From the NCBI GenBank assembly GCA_024695545.1, contig JAILHZ010000150.1, positions 1 through 31,278 on the forward strand: DNA of 31,278 nucleotides. Direction: 5' to 3'. The notes beneath the pieces were generated by a model that saw nothing but the letters and a program-made list of their open reading frames with translations, was not told the DNA's origin and did not search any database. Made by a program: the position numbers and the translations under genes. Origin of the DNA: Clostridiales bacterium. Lineage in GTDB: Bacteria > Bacillota_A > Clostridia > Saccharofermentanales > Saccharofermentanaceae. Below, piece by piece: positions 21,975-30,563 of the stretch (its first letter is position 1; the number at the start of each line of letters is the position of its first letter).

Positions 21975-24239
21975 TCACTTCGGAATATCCTCATCAAGGA
22001 TTCCGTAGTTTACTCTTCGCCCATGGCCGTACAGGGAATAATCCGGGAAGAGTTCCATATTGTAGATGATGAGTTTTCCTTCCTCCTCCATCGTGTATTC
22101 GATCTTCAGAAGCCCATCACTGAGATAATGGAGCGAACAGGAGAAATCTGCGATTCTCTTCTCTTCTTTGGCTCTGTCAGTATTGAAGTGAACATAATCC
22201 AGAAGATATTCCTTATAGAGAGAAGCCACATCATCGACGGCAATGACCTTGTCGATAGAATCCCCTTTTTCAAGTGATGCGAAATCAGATAACTTGTGGA
22301 CTTTTCCGACGACAAGTCCATACCCGACCGGCGTGACGCACCCATTCAGGCGGTAATCGAAAAACAGATACAAATGGTATCCTTTTTCGGTTTCGTAGAC
22401 CATATAGTAATTGTCATCATCTTTTCTCCGGATCGCGCCTGTCGGAAATCTACCTATCAGTTCTCTTGTACTGTTAAAGATAAGATCTTGCTCCGGGCCC
22501 CAGTAGGAATTCCCTGAAAAACCGACCAGTTCGCCGTTTTCGAATAGCAGGTCCTTCTCACTATATGTTGGTGCCTTCGGGAAAGCACGGCCCTCGGGAA
22601 GCGAGTCTCTGCGAAGAGCATAGGCGTAGTAGTGATCGTCCACTATCATATATGCAGTGTACTTGGTGTACTTCGCAAGCTCATCATCGGAGAAATCCTT
22701 AAGGATAAAGAATCCCGTGGGTTTCCCGTCTTCACCAGGTCTATATGCATCATAGGCCACAGAGACAGTCATTAGGAACCGTCCCCCTTCATCTTCGCCC
22801 CAGGCACTTAAGTAAGCAAGATCCGTCTCATTCTCGCAGGATACATATACCGCCATAATAGAGTTTTTCGAGAAGAACTTCTCATCATGTCCGGATTCCG
22901 CAGAAGTCGCTTCCAGGAACGATGGATACCCGAGTAAGGATTGCTCCAGTGTCAGATCGTCTTTATAGCGCTCCATAAAAGAATCCAGTTCTTCCCTCGT
23001 ATCGAATCTATAGATCGGAAGATACCGTGCATGACTTAACGTCAGCATGTCATGGTTCAGGCTTTCGCTCAAGAAAGATGCCATCTCTGAGGTTGCACCA
23101 TCGTCCTCCTCACCCACGCATACTACGCTGGAACCGGGGACTGCCATGGCATCGACACCGGATCTGTCTACAGCTGTGCTCTCTTTCTCTGTCGGCGTTA
23201 CTTCTTCACTCATACTTGGTTCTAAAGAAGGTGTCTCTGTTACCTCAACCGATGATGTTGTCTCTGTTTCCGGAGTATTCAAGTCTTTCTTTTTCTTCGG
23301 ATTCGTCAGGAAAAGCACTGATACCGCAATACAGATCAGAAGCAGTGAGACTACGATCCAAAATGCCGGTTTCCGGTAATTCAGTACATTCTTAACGCGC
23401 TGCTTGACACCGACCTCCCCAAAAGCAAGAGGACAGGCGGCGATCGTCATTCTTCTGACACTGCAGTTCAGAAGGGCCTGAGAATACTCGGCGATCCGGT
23501 GCTTTTCCATATTTCGGACGACTCGCTCATCACATGCCATCTCAATATCCCGGCAAAGAAGGATATATGCGATCCAGCATAAAGGATGAAACCAGTAAAC
23601 CGTGAGGATCAGAAACCCCAGCGGTTTCCACCAATGATCCCTGCGATGGATGTGTGATTTCTCATGAGCGATCACATGCGAAAGAGTCTCTTCTCCGATC
23701 GAAGAAGGCACATAGATGACAGGGCGGAAGAACCCGAAAATAAAGGGCGACTCCACTTCATCGCAGGATCTGATATTCTCCTTTACCGGAACCGATACCG
23801 CCACTTTTCGTCTCAATCTCAAAATACTGATTACGGCATACCCGAATAGAGCTATGGCACCTACGGCCCATACGCGGCATGCTACCGAGATAATCGACTG
23901 CATCGTATTCGTTTGGTCGGATCGTTCTGATGAGCGAACCGGGGAAACTGTTCTTTCGATTACAGGATTGATCATACGATCGATGTATGGAACACCGCTT
24001 TGCACCTGTGGTTTTTCCATCGAGACGATCTGTTGCGGAACCGGCTCACTACTCGGGATAAGACTTATATTGCTTGAAAAAGAGATCGGACAGAGCAGGC
24101 GGATACCGACCATGGCCCAGAGTACACAGGGAAACCACTTCGGAGCTCTGCGGAAGATCAGCCTGACTACGATCACTGCCAGGATCAGCCAACCGGCCGT
24201 AATGCTTAAGTTCAGGACTTTAATGAACAGCGCTTCCAT
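21975..24239 (-). CDS. BlaR1/MecR1-type M56 metallopeptidase sensor with an unrecognised extracellular domain
   Basis: A 754-residue membrane sensor-protease. Membrane segments lie at about 8-29, 36-52, 115-140, 208-228 and 291-311. The cytoplasmic zinc peptidase motif HEKSH is at 192-196, with the third ligand likely Glu233 in DIEMACDE, as in BlaR1. After the last membrane helix there is a Thr/Glu/Ser-rich linker (about 318-360) and a 390-residue extracellular region that lacks the SxxK and KTG motifs of the penicillin-binding sensor in BlaR1. It therefore probably senses something other than beta-lactams. The gene starts 1 base after the BlaI-like stop codon. On activation it would cleave the BlaI-like repressor (known for the family). 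Confidence 0.9.
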   Translation of the reverse strand: MEALFIKVLNLSITAGWLILAVIVVRLIFRRAPKWFPCVLWAMVGIRLLCPISFSSNISLIPSSEPVPQQIVSMEKPQVQSGVPYIDRMINPVIERTVSPVRSSERSDQTNTMQSIISVACRVWAVGAIALFGYAVISILRLRRKVAVSVPVKENIRSCDEVESPFIFGFFRPVIYVPSSIGEETLSHVIAHEKSHIHRRDHWWKPLGFLILTVYWFHPLCWIAYILLCRDIEMACDERVVRNMEKHRIAEYSQALLNCSVRRMTIAACPLAFGEVGVKQRVKNVLNYRKPAFWIVVSLLLICIAVSVLFLTNPKKKKDLNTPETETTSSVEVTETPSLEPSMSEEVTPTEKESTAVDRSGVDAMAVPGSSVVCVGEEDDGATSEMASFLSESLNHDMLTLSHARYLPIYRFDTREELDSFMERYKDDLTLEQSLLGYPSFLEATSAESGHDEKFFSKNSIMAVYVSCENETDLAYLSAWGEDEGGRFLMTVSVAYDAYRPGEDGKPTGFFILKDFSDDELAKYTKYTAYMIVDDHYYAYALRRDSLPEGRAFPKAPTYSEKDLLFENGELVGFSGNSYWGPEQDLIFNSTRELIGRFPTGAIRRKDDDNYYMVYETEKGYHLYLFFDYRLNGCVTPVGYGLVVGKVHKLSDFASLEKGDSIDKVIAVDDVASLYKEYLLDYVHFNTDRAKEEKRIADFSCSLHYLSDGLLKIEYTMEEEGKLIIYNMELFPDYSLYGHGRRVNYGILDEDIPK

Positions 24240-24240
24240 C

Positions 24241-24603
24241 TTATTTCCCTCGCTTAAACATATCGATCATCTGCTGGATCTGCTCTGCCTCCTCCGGAGT
24301 CAGTTCTCTTCGCGAAACAAAGGCAGCAACAAAGGCCGGAAGCGAACCCTGATAGGCGCTTTCCACGATCTGTTCGCTCTTTTGGGAATAAAAATCCTCG
24401 CGGGAGATCTTCGACGACACGATGCCGTCGATATTCTGAAGGAGTCCTTTGTCACAGAGTTTGCGAAGGACAGTATATGTAGTTGTCTTTTTCCAACTGA
24501 ATTCTTTCTCGCAGAGCTTCACCAGATCACCTGAAGCAACCGGCTCGTGTGCCCACACAATATCAGCAAAACGTTCCTGAACAGCACCCAGTTCAACATC
24601 CAT
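24241..24603 (-). CDS. BlaI/MecI-family repressor
   Basis: A 120-residue winged helix repressor of the penicillinase-repressor family. LGAVQERFADIVWAHEPVASGDLVKLCEKEFSWKKTTTYTVLRKL (5-49) is the DNA-binding domain, and the C-terminal helix supports dimerisation. FYSQKSEQIVESAYQG (91-106) corresponds to the region where family members are cut by the M56 partner. Two 18-bp palindromes lie just upstream, one on the promoter -10, so the pair is autorepressed. No beta-lactamase gene is nearby, so the regulon may be only this pair or lie elsewhere. Confidence 0.92.
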   Translation of the reverse strand: MDVELGAVQERFADIVWAHEPVASGDLVKLCEKEFSWKKTTTYTVLRKLCDKGLLQNIDGIVSSKISREDFYSQKSEQIVESAYQGSLPAFVAAFVSRRELTPEEAEQIQQMIDMFKRGK

Positions 24604-24621
24604 AAGACAAACTCCTTTATT

Positions 24622-24639
24622 GGTCTATTAGGATAGACC
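24622..24639. promoter_or_regulatory. BlaI-like operator 1
   Basis: GGTCTATTAGGATAGACC, a 7-bp inverted repeat with a 4-base centre, between the promoter and the ribosome site of the blaI-like gene. Confidence 0.82.
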
Positions 24640-24649
24640 ATCTATTCGT

Positions 24650-24667
24650 AGTCTATTCGGATAGACC
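24650..24667. promoter_or_regulatory. BlaI-like operator 2
   Basis: AGTCTATTCGGATAGACC carries GTCTAT/ATAGAC with the same 4-base centre as operator 1, 28 bases away centre to centre. It covers the -10 box and spacer of the promoter. Confidence 0.82.
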
Positions 24668-24678
24668 GGATTTGTCAA
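24650..24678 (-). promoter_or_regulatory. Promoter of the blaI-M56 operon
   Basis: A perfect -35 TTGACA (24673-24678) and a -10 TAGACT (24650-24655) with a 17-base spacer on the minus strand. The weak -10 is dictated by the overlapping operator. Confidence 0.7.
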
Positions 24679-24695
24679 TATGCCTTTTCTGGTTA

Positions 24696-25613
24696 TCAGA
24701 TCTGCTCGTCAGGATCCACATCGGAGTACTTCAGTTCCTGCATCTTCGCAGTTACACGTGTTCCCTTCTCAACGGAGTTAACGAGGAATGTGTTACCTCC
24801 GACTACGACATCGTCGCCAATGACGGTCTCACCGCCGAGGATCGATGCGCCGGAATAGATCGTGACATTATTACCGATCGTCGGATGGCGCTTCTTCCCG
24901 CTTAGTTTCTGTCCGCCTCTGGTCGACAGACCGCCGAGTGTCACGCCCTGATAGATTTTGACGTGCTCGCCGATGATGGTCGTCTCACCGATAACGATAC
25001 CTGTACCATGATCGATAAAGAAGTACTTGCCGATCGTGGCGCCGGGATGGATGTCGATACCCGTGATGCTGTGCGCATGCTCAGTCATCATGCGGGGGAT
25101 CATCGGAACATTCAGAAGAGTCAGTTCATGGGCGATACGGTACACAGAGATCGCATAGAGTCCGGGATAGGAAAGGACGATCTCCGCCTTGCTCTTCGCC
25201 GCCGGATCTCCCTCTAATGCCGCATCGATATCCGTCTCGAGGATCGCTCGGATCTCCGGGATCTTCTTCATGAATGAGAGCGTGATGGTCATGGCCTTCT
25301 CATCGAGCTCCGCCTCAGGGACACACTCGTTATTCTCGTTATACTTAAGAACGATCGATATCTGCTTCTTAAGGTGATAGATGACATCCTCGATCGTGGC
25401 CGACATGTTATTCTTCAGGCTGTAGACCTTATACACCTTGTCGCTGTAGAAACCCGGGTACAGGATCTTCAGAAGTTTTTCCATCACATCGATGACCGCC
25501 GCCTTATCCGGCTGGTTATGAATGTCGATCTGGTTGACTGTTCTGTCATCTTCGTAATCATTTATGATCAGATCTACGACTTCACCGATCTTCGGATCAA
25601 TATACTGTCCCAT
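24696..25613 (-). CDS. cysE: Serine O-acetyltransferase 2
   Basis: A 305-residue paralogue of the acetyltransferase at 12281-13213, nearly identical through the beta-helix (GIDIHPGATIG...DHGTGIVIGETT...GGLSTRGGQKLSG). The N-terminal half is also alike (IINDYEDDRTVNQIDIHNQPDK). Differences cluster around residues 110-125 and the C-terminus. It stands alone, outside the sulfur island, with its own promoter candidate (ATGACG-N17-TATTCT, about 25662-25690, minus strand) and no LysR-type operator of the TTATC-N6-GATAA kind. It may give constitutive O-acetylserine synthesis while copy 1 is induced (inference). Confidence 0.92.
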   Translation of the reverse strand: MGQYIDPKIGEVVDLIINDYEDDRTVNQIDIHNQPDKAAVIDVMEKLLKILYPGFYSDKVYKVYSLKNNMSATIEDVIYHLKKQISIVLKYNENNECVPEAELDEKAMTITLSFMKKIPEIRAILETDIDAALEGDPAAKSKAEIVLSYPGLYAISVYRIAHELTLLNVPMIPRMMTEHAHSITGIDIHPGATIGKYFFIDHGTGIVIGETTIIGEHVKIYQGVTLGGLSTRGGQKLSGKKRHPTIGNNVTIYSGASILGGETVIGDDVVVGGNTFLVNSVEKGTRVTAKMQELKYSDVDPDEQI

Positions 25614-25701
25614 GGAAAACTCCTTCTATCTTCTCCGCCATTGAAGCGGTGCTTTTCTATTACATAGAATATCACTTTTACTACTATTCGTCATAGGGTT
25701 A

Positions 25702-25710
25702 TGCTATAAT
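25702..25710 (+). promoter_or_regulatory. Extended -10 promoter of the MBOAT operon
   Basis: TGCTATAAT is a perfect extended -10 element 162 bases upstream of the MBOAT start codon. It predicts a 5' leader of about 155 bases. Confidence 0.65.
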
Positions 25711-25716
25711 TTCCCT

Positions 25717-25871
25717 AACATGGTAAATTTCGTGATTTTGCAATAAGCGGAGATCCTTCTTCGCTGCTTCTTCACGGAAGAACTTCAGGGGTGGAGTTAA
25801 TTTCCATGCCGGAGAGGGTAATATCGCGGGTGTCGGAAGTTTTGGCGCCGCAAGTATGGAGTAAATAGATC
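25717..25871 (+). promoter_or_regulatory. Long 5' leader of the MBOAT operon, possible structured RNA
   Basis: The predicted transcript has about 155 untranslated bases. Visible hairpins are TTCTTC-ACG-GAAGAA (25767-25785 region) and GTGGA/TCCAT around 25792-25809. The segment is G-rich near the gene. No known riboswitch consensus is recognised, no T-run terminator is seen, and the only small reading frame (8 codons) has no ribosome site. A translational control element is possible. Confidence 0.35.
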
Positions 25872-27299
25872 ATGTCCTTTACTGAACTGACCTTTGTGTT
25901 CTTTCTCCTGCCTTTGACCGTCATTTCCGCACTCGCGCTAAAGTGGCTGAAAAGCTCGAAGATCAAGAACATCATCATGCTGGTCCTGAGTGTCGGGATC
26001 TTTGCTTACTACAGCTGGAAGCTGCTTGCGGTCTTTGCTGTCTTCATCGTTCTCGTCTACCTGGTGGGACAGCTGGTTTACACCGCCAGATCAGAAGACA
26101 GTTCGAAAAAGCGATGGATGATCATCGGAGTTTCCGCACTCGTTTTCACACTTTTCTACAGTAAATACTTCCCCGCGATCATCTCCTGGTGGAATGGTTT
26201 CCATGTCGTAAGGCTGAACTATGTATCGATCATCCCGATCGCCGGCATCTCTTTTATCACATTCTCTGCTATCTCCTACATCGTCGATATCTATCGCGGA
26301 GATGCGACTCCCGGTCCTTTTACAGATGCGGCACTCTTCATCTCCTTCTTCCCGAAGTTTGTCTCCGGCCCGATCGTTCTGTGGAAGGACTTTCAGAAAG
26401 AACTGACGAAGACCCGTTACAGTGTCGAGAAGATCAGTTCGGGACTGAACCGCATCATCATCGGCTATGCCAAGAAGCTTCTGATCGCTGACACTCTCGG
26501 CGCACACATCGCATTCATCCAGACGAGGATCCCCACAGGTATGGATCTTAAAACGGCCTGGATCATCGCAATCGCCTATTTCTTCGAGATCTACTATGAC
26601 TTTTCCGGATACTCGGATATCGCTATCGGTCTTTGCGACCTGTTCGGTTTCGATATCAAGGACAACTTCAACTTCCCGTACATTTCCCGCTCGATCACGG
26701 AATTCTGGCGCAGATGGCACATCTCGCTCGGCACATGGTTCCGCGAATATGTTTATATCCCGCTCGGCGGAAACCGTACCGGAAATGTTTACGGCAACCT
26801 GTTTATCGTATTCATCCTTACCGGCATATGGCACGGCGCTAACTACACATTCATTCTCTGGGGTTTAGCGCATGGTATCCTGATCGTCATCGAGCGTGCC
26901 GTCCGTGACAAGTCCTGGTACCGGAAAATCCCTTCATTCTTTAAGTGGGCCTTCACCATGTTCTATGTTTTCCTTGCATGGATCCTGTTCATGTCCCCGA
27001 ATATCAGTTCCGCAGGATCGTTCTATCGTTCTCTGGTGATTGAAACACAGGAACCTCTTCAGTTCACCTGGAGATATTTCGCCACCAAGAGGATCATCCT
27101 GATCCTTCTCATTGCCGGCATCGGGTCCCTGCTCGGACTGGTTGAGTTTAAGAAAGGCCTTAAAGAAAAGATCACCACTTTCCTTAATAAGCCGTATATC
27201 GTCTGGGCCAAGTACATCCTGCTTCTGGCTCTCTTTATCCTCGACATACTGTTCATGGTTAATTCCAGTTACAGTCCATTTATCTACGCGCAGTTCTAA
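25872..27299 (+). CDS. MBOAT-family O-acyltransferase (AlgI/DltB-like)
   Basis: A 475-residue polytopic membrane protein with about ten or more membrane segments. The AlgI/PatA-like pattern is clear: GISFITFSAISYIVDIYRG, FFPKFVSGPIVLW, FSGYSDIAIGLCDLFGF, FWRRWHISLGTWFREYVYIPLGGNR and the catalytic-site ILTGIWHGANYTFILWG with its conserved His. The family moves acyl groups, usually acetyl, across the membrane to an exported polysaccharide. It is followed 11 bases later by an AlgJ-like gene, the usual partner, and together they probably O-acetylate a cell-surface glycan. Confidence 0.93.
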   Translation: MSFTELTFVFFLLPLTVISALALKWLKSSKIKNIIMLVLSVGIFAYYSWKLLAVFAVFIVLVYLVGQLVYTARSEDSSKKRWMIIGVSALVFTLFYSKYFPAIISWWNGFHVVRLNYVSIIPIAGISFITFSAISYIVDIYRGDATPGPFTDAALFISFFPKFVSGPIVLWKDFQKELTKTRYSVEKISSGLNRIIIGYAKKLLIADTLGAHIAFIQTRIPTGMDLKTAWIIAIAYFFEIYYDFSGYSDIAIGLCDLFGFDIKDNFNFPYISRSITEFWRRWHISLGTWFREYVYIPLGGNRTGNVYGNLFIVFILTGIWHGANYTFILWGLAHGILIVIERAVRDKSWYRKIPSFFKWAFTMFYVFLAWILFMSPNISSAGSFYRSLVIETQEPLQFTWRYFATKRIILILLIAGIGSLLGLVEFKKGLKEKITTFLNKPYIVWAKYILLLALFILDILFMVNSSYSPFIYAQF

Positions 27300-27310
27300 A
27301 GGAGAAGATT

Positions 27311-29536
27311 ATGAAAAAAGCTCTTGATTATCTTTACATACTTCTTTTCCTCGGCCTGCTTCTGATCCCCGTGATCTATATGAACAGGAAACCCTATGCC
27401 GTTTCCGACCTGGATAACCGCGTGCTTGCTTATGCTCCGGAGATCGGAGAGGAAAACTTCCCCGCCAAGTTTGAAACTTACCTCAAGGACCGTATCGGTT
27501 TCCGTACGGAGATGATCACGTCCTATCTGGTATTCAATGACACCGTTACCGGCTATCTCGACCATCCGCTCTATGAGAACGGCAAAGACGGCTACGTCTT
27601 CTTCGGCATGCATAACGTGATCCAGTACGATGACTTCCATAAGACCTACGCCGAATTCGTCAAGAAGATGCAGGACTACTGTGAATCCCGCGGTATCAGT
27701 TTCTACTTTGCCTTCGAGCCGGAAAAGACCTCCGTCTTAAGACAGTACGTTCCGGACGGCGTAAACTATGACGATTCCTGGGTCGACCAGATGTTCTCCT
27801 ACATGGAGGAGATGGGCGTTCACTGCATCAACAACACACAGGTGCTCACGGAGAAGAGCAAGACCGAGCAGGTCTTTAACGTCAAGTACGATGCCGGTCA
27901 CTGGAATGACCTCGGCTGCTTCTATGGCACCAATAACATCCTGAGCCGGATCCATGAGGATTATCCGCAGATCACAGAGCTCTCGAAGGATGAATTCGAC
28001 ATCACCACCGAGACCGCCCGGTATCTTCCCACCTCCCGTGTTGAAGTAAACGAAGAGGTTCCGAAGTTCACCCTGAAAACAAGCTGGGATAACGCAAGCT
28101 CCCGTTACCTTGAAGGTTTGAATCTGGACCCGGATTACAAGCATTTCCACTACCTGATCAGTGATTCCGAAGATGCAAAAGCACTGCCGAAGCTCCTTAT
28201 GTTCCAGGGCAGTTACTATAACGGAAGAACGCAGTATTTCGTCAGCCGCACAAGCGGATACGTCGGCATCCACAACTACCGGAATGTCCTCGATCTTGAT
28301 TACTACATCAATGCATTTGACCCGGATATAGTGCTTTTCGAGGCGACGGAATATACTTTCCGCGACCTGTACTTTGACCACAATGCCATGAAGTCGAGGA
28401 CTTTCAATCCGCCGCTGGCCGATGTACGTGAAGAGACTCCTGTCAGCGAACAGCTCGAGGCCGTCCGGGCTTCCGCAGAACACATGGACGAGAAGAATCT
28501 TTTTGTTCTGAAATATGACGGACTGGAAAAAGTCTTTCTGGATAACGACGGACTGCGGTCGGGACGATACTTCTATCTTCTTGCCGGAAACCGCATCATC
28601 GACCTTAAGGAAGATGAATACGGTTATTACAGCACTATGCTTGATTCCTCAACGGATCTTTCCTCGGCTGAGCTGATTGCGGTCGGCTACGATGGTAAGG
28701 CCCGACTCTATACTCTTTCCGTACAGAGTGCGCATTTCCTCCAGAACGGTCTTACCGAATCCACTTCAGGGATCAGGAAGATCGAAGATCCTCTGATGTA
28801 CGTCGAGAAGCTCGGTATCTTAAACGACGCCATGGAGTTCACTACCGAGGTCGAGGACAATGAGTTCAACTCCATCGAGATCCAGCTGATCAGCCTCGAT
28901 TCAAGAGAGTATTACGGCACCCTGTATTCATCTTCGTCCACCGGGGAGAATTCCGGCCTGATTCTGATGAACGAACCTACAGGCTGGTACCGGCTCCGCC
29001 TGAAGGCCAACTCCTCAGAGCAGGATGAATTCATCGAATACATCACATTCCTTCAGGGCGGCGAGTACTATGCCTACTCATTTAACCTGAATAAGCTTGC
29101 CAAAACACATATCGTGATCAGTGAATTCCGTGTCTATGGACCGGGTGCTGCGATCCCCTTTGAACAGTCGATCCTGAGTGATCCGGCACTGTCTGAACGG
29201 ACATCGGCGGAAAACGGGACCCTCTTCTTTACCACAGACGTCGAGGATAACGCATTCAGCAGCGTGATCCTTAGCTTAATGGGTGAAGAATCCGAGGTCA
29301 CTGAGATTGCCCGTGCAACTGCGCCGGGTACATATAAGGGCTACTACTGCCACTTCTCCCCGAGCGGAGAATACCGGATCAAGCTCAGAGGAAACTCCAA
29401 TCTTCAGGATGAATATGCCTATTACTACTGCGAACTCGATCAGTCCGCACTGTATGAATATTCCTTTGAAGTCGTTGAGATGGACACACAGAATATCGTG
29501 ATCCGGGATCTGCAGTTCAAACAGATCCGCGAGTGA
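27311..29536 (+). CDS. AlgJ/AlgX-like (DHHW) acetyltransferase-associated protein with a duplicated C-terminal domain
   Basis: A 741-residue extracytoplasmic protein anchored by one N-terminal helix (5-23). DNRVLAYAPE (35-44), YLKDRIGFR (57-65), GKDGYVFF (91-98), YDAGHWND (Asp194, His197) and MFQGSYYNG (Ser301) match the SGNH-like AlgJ/AlgX/DHHW family that transfers acetyl from the MBOAT to the glycan. After about residue 390 an extra region of 350 residues follows. Within it, FTTEVEDNEFNSIEIQL (510-526) and FTTDVEDNAFSSVILSL (640-656) begin two copies of a domain of about 100 residues, ending in KTHIVISEFRV and TQNIVIRDLQF. These are probably beta-sandwich modules that bind the polysaccharide (inference). 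The end overlaps the convergent EamA gene by 20 bases. Confidence 0.85.
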   Translation: MKKALDYLYILLFLGLLLIPVIYMNRKPYAVSDLDNRVLAYAPEIGEENFPAKFETYLKDRIGFRTEMITSYLVFNDTVTGYLDHPLYENGKDGYVFFGMHNVIQYDDFHKTYAEFVKKMQDYCESRGISFYFAFEPEKTSVLRQYVPDGVNYDDSWVDQMFSYMEEMGVHCINNTQVLTEKSKTEQVFNVKYDAGHWNDLGCFYGTNNILSRIHEDYPQITELSKDEFDITTETARYLPTSRVEVNEEVPKFTLKTSWDNASSRYLEGLNLDPDYKHFHYLISDSEDAKALPKLLMFQGSYYNGRTQYFVSRTSGYVGIHNYRNVLDLDYYINAFDPDIVLFEATEYTFRDLYFDHNAMKSRTFNPPLADVREETPVSEQLEAVRASAEHMDEKNLFVLKYDGLEKVFLDNDGLRSGRYFYLLAGNRIIDLKEDEYGYYSTMLDSSTDLSSAELIAVGYDGKARLYTLSVQSAHFLQNGLTESTSGIRKIEDPLMYVEKLGILNDAMEFTTEVEDNEFNSIEIQLISLDSREYYGTLYSSSSTGENSGLILMNEPTGWYRLRLKANSSEQDEFIEYITFLQGGEYYAYSFNLNKLAKTHIVISEFRVYGPGAAIPFEQSILSDPALSERTSAENGTLFFTTDVEDNAFSSVILSLMGEESEVTEIARATAPGTYKGYYCHFSPSGEYRIKLRGNSNLQDEYAYYYCELDQSALYEYSFEVVEMDTQNIVIRDLQFKQIRE

Positions 29537-30449
29537 CCGGTTCTTCTTCCTTTTCTTCCGGCTTCTCTTCCTGTTCTTCCTCTTCCCTCTCATGGGTGAG
29601 GTTCCAGTACCAGCGGAAGACGGCCATGCCGATGATGATCACATAACCGCAGATGCTGAGATGCGCCGGGATCTCGGAAAAGAAGACCAGTCCTAAGATC
29701 GCGGAAAAGACGACCTGTGTGTTATCGAAGACGCCGATCTTTCTTGCCGGCGCGAACTTATATGCAGATGTGATGGAGAACTGTGCGATCGCGGCAAAGA
29801 TTCCGGCAGAGACCAGACACAGCAGCTGCCAGGGCTCCATGAGCTTGAAGTCGAAGATCATGAACGGCAGAGACAGAAGACACGAGAACAGCGAGAAGCA
29901 GAGGACAATGATCGACGTCCTCTCTTTTCTTTTTCCGAGAAGACGGACGAAAGAATACGCGATACCGGCACCGGCACCGCCCCAGACACCGGCAAGTGCG
30001 GGGATCATGGAGACGTCAGCGGAAGGACGCGCGATCAGGAGCACTCCCGAGAACGCAACGGCCGTGGTCATGATGTCGATCTTCGTCGGCTTTTCCTTCA
30101 TGATCGGGATCGATGCGAGGATCGCGAAAAACGGCGAAAGCTTATTGAGCATATTGGCATCTGCCAGCGGAAGATGGTCGATCGCGTAGAAGTTACACAG
30201 AAGTCCCGTCGTACCGAAAAGGCAGCGGAGGAATACGTACTTGCCGTTTCCCTTTTTCATCCTGAACTTATCTTCGGACCGGACAAGGGTGAAAGCGGCG
30301 ATCAGTGCGGCAAAGGCATTACGGAAGAAGGCTTTTTCCATCGTGGGCACATCGCCGGAGAGTTTGACGAAAAAGGTCATCAGGGCAAAGCCCATCGCGG
30401 CCACCAGTATGCAGGCGATTCCTTTTGCATCCGAACTCTTCAGTTTCAT
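29517..30449 (-). CDS. EamA/DMT-family transporter
   Basis: A 310-residue membrane protein with about ten membrane segments in two EamA repeats. MTFFVKLSGDVPTMEKAFFRNAFAALIA is typical of the first repeat and the second repeat begins near residue 150. A charged glutamate-rich tail (HEREEEEQEEKPEEKEEE) is at the C-terminus. The start at 30449 (MKLKSSDAKG) is the first ATG with the transporter homology; a much longer upstream frame would cross a promoter and a divergent gene. The family exports metabolites, often amino acids or precursors; the substrate is unknown. Confidence 0.85.
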   Translation of the reverse strand: MKLKSSDAKGIACILVAAMGFALMTFFVKLSGDVPTMEKAFFRNAFAALIAAFTLVRSEDKFRMKKGNGKYVFLRCLFGTTGLLCNFYAIDHLPLADANMLNKLSPFFAILASIPIMKEKPTKIDIMTTAVAFSGVLLIARPSADVSMIPALAGVWGGAGAGIAYSFVRLLGKRKERTSIIVLCFSLFSCLLSLPFMIFDFKLMEPWQLLCLVSAGIFAAIAQFSITSAYKFAPARKIGVFDNTQVVFSAILGLVFFSEIPAHLSICGYVIIIGMAVFRWYWNLTHEREEEEQEEKPEEKEEEPVTRGSV

Positions 30450-30484
30450 TAATTTGTCATATCCTTCTTTCTTATTTCCCCCAC

Positions 30485-30513
30485 ATTTTATATTTGCGTC
30501 CCCTAGATGTAAA
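30485..30513 (-). promoter_or_regulatory. Promoter of the EamA gene
   Basis: TTTACA (-35, 30508-30513) and TAAAAT (-10, 30485-30490) with a 17-base spacer on the minus strand, about 35 bases before the start codon. It overlaps the upstream region of the divergent regulator gene. Confidence 0.65.
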
Positions 30514-30520
30514 CCATAAG

Positions 30521-30529
30521 TGTTATAAT
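30521..30529 (+). promoter_or_regulatory. Extended -10 promoter of the DtxR-family gene
   Basis: TGTTATAAT is an extended -10 (TG-N-TATAAT) 34 bases before the start codon, back to back with the EamA promoter. A shared operator may lie between them, but none was identified. Confidence 0.6.
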
Positions 30530-30563
30530 CAATGTGAACGAAAAATGATAAAGGAGAACGACC

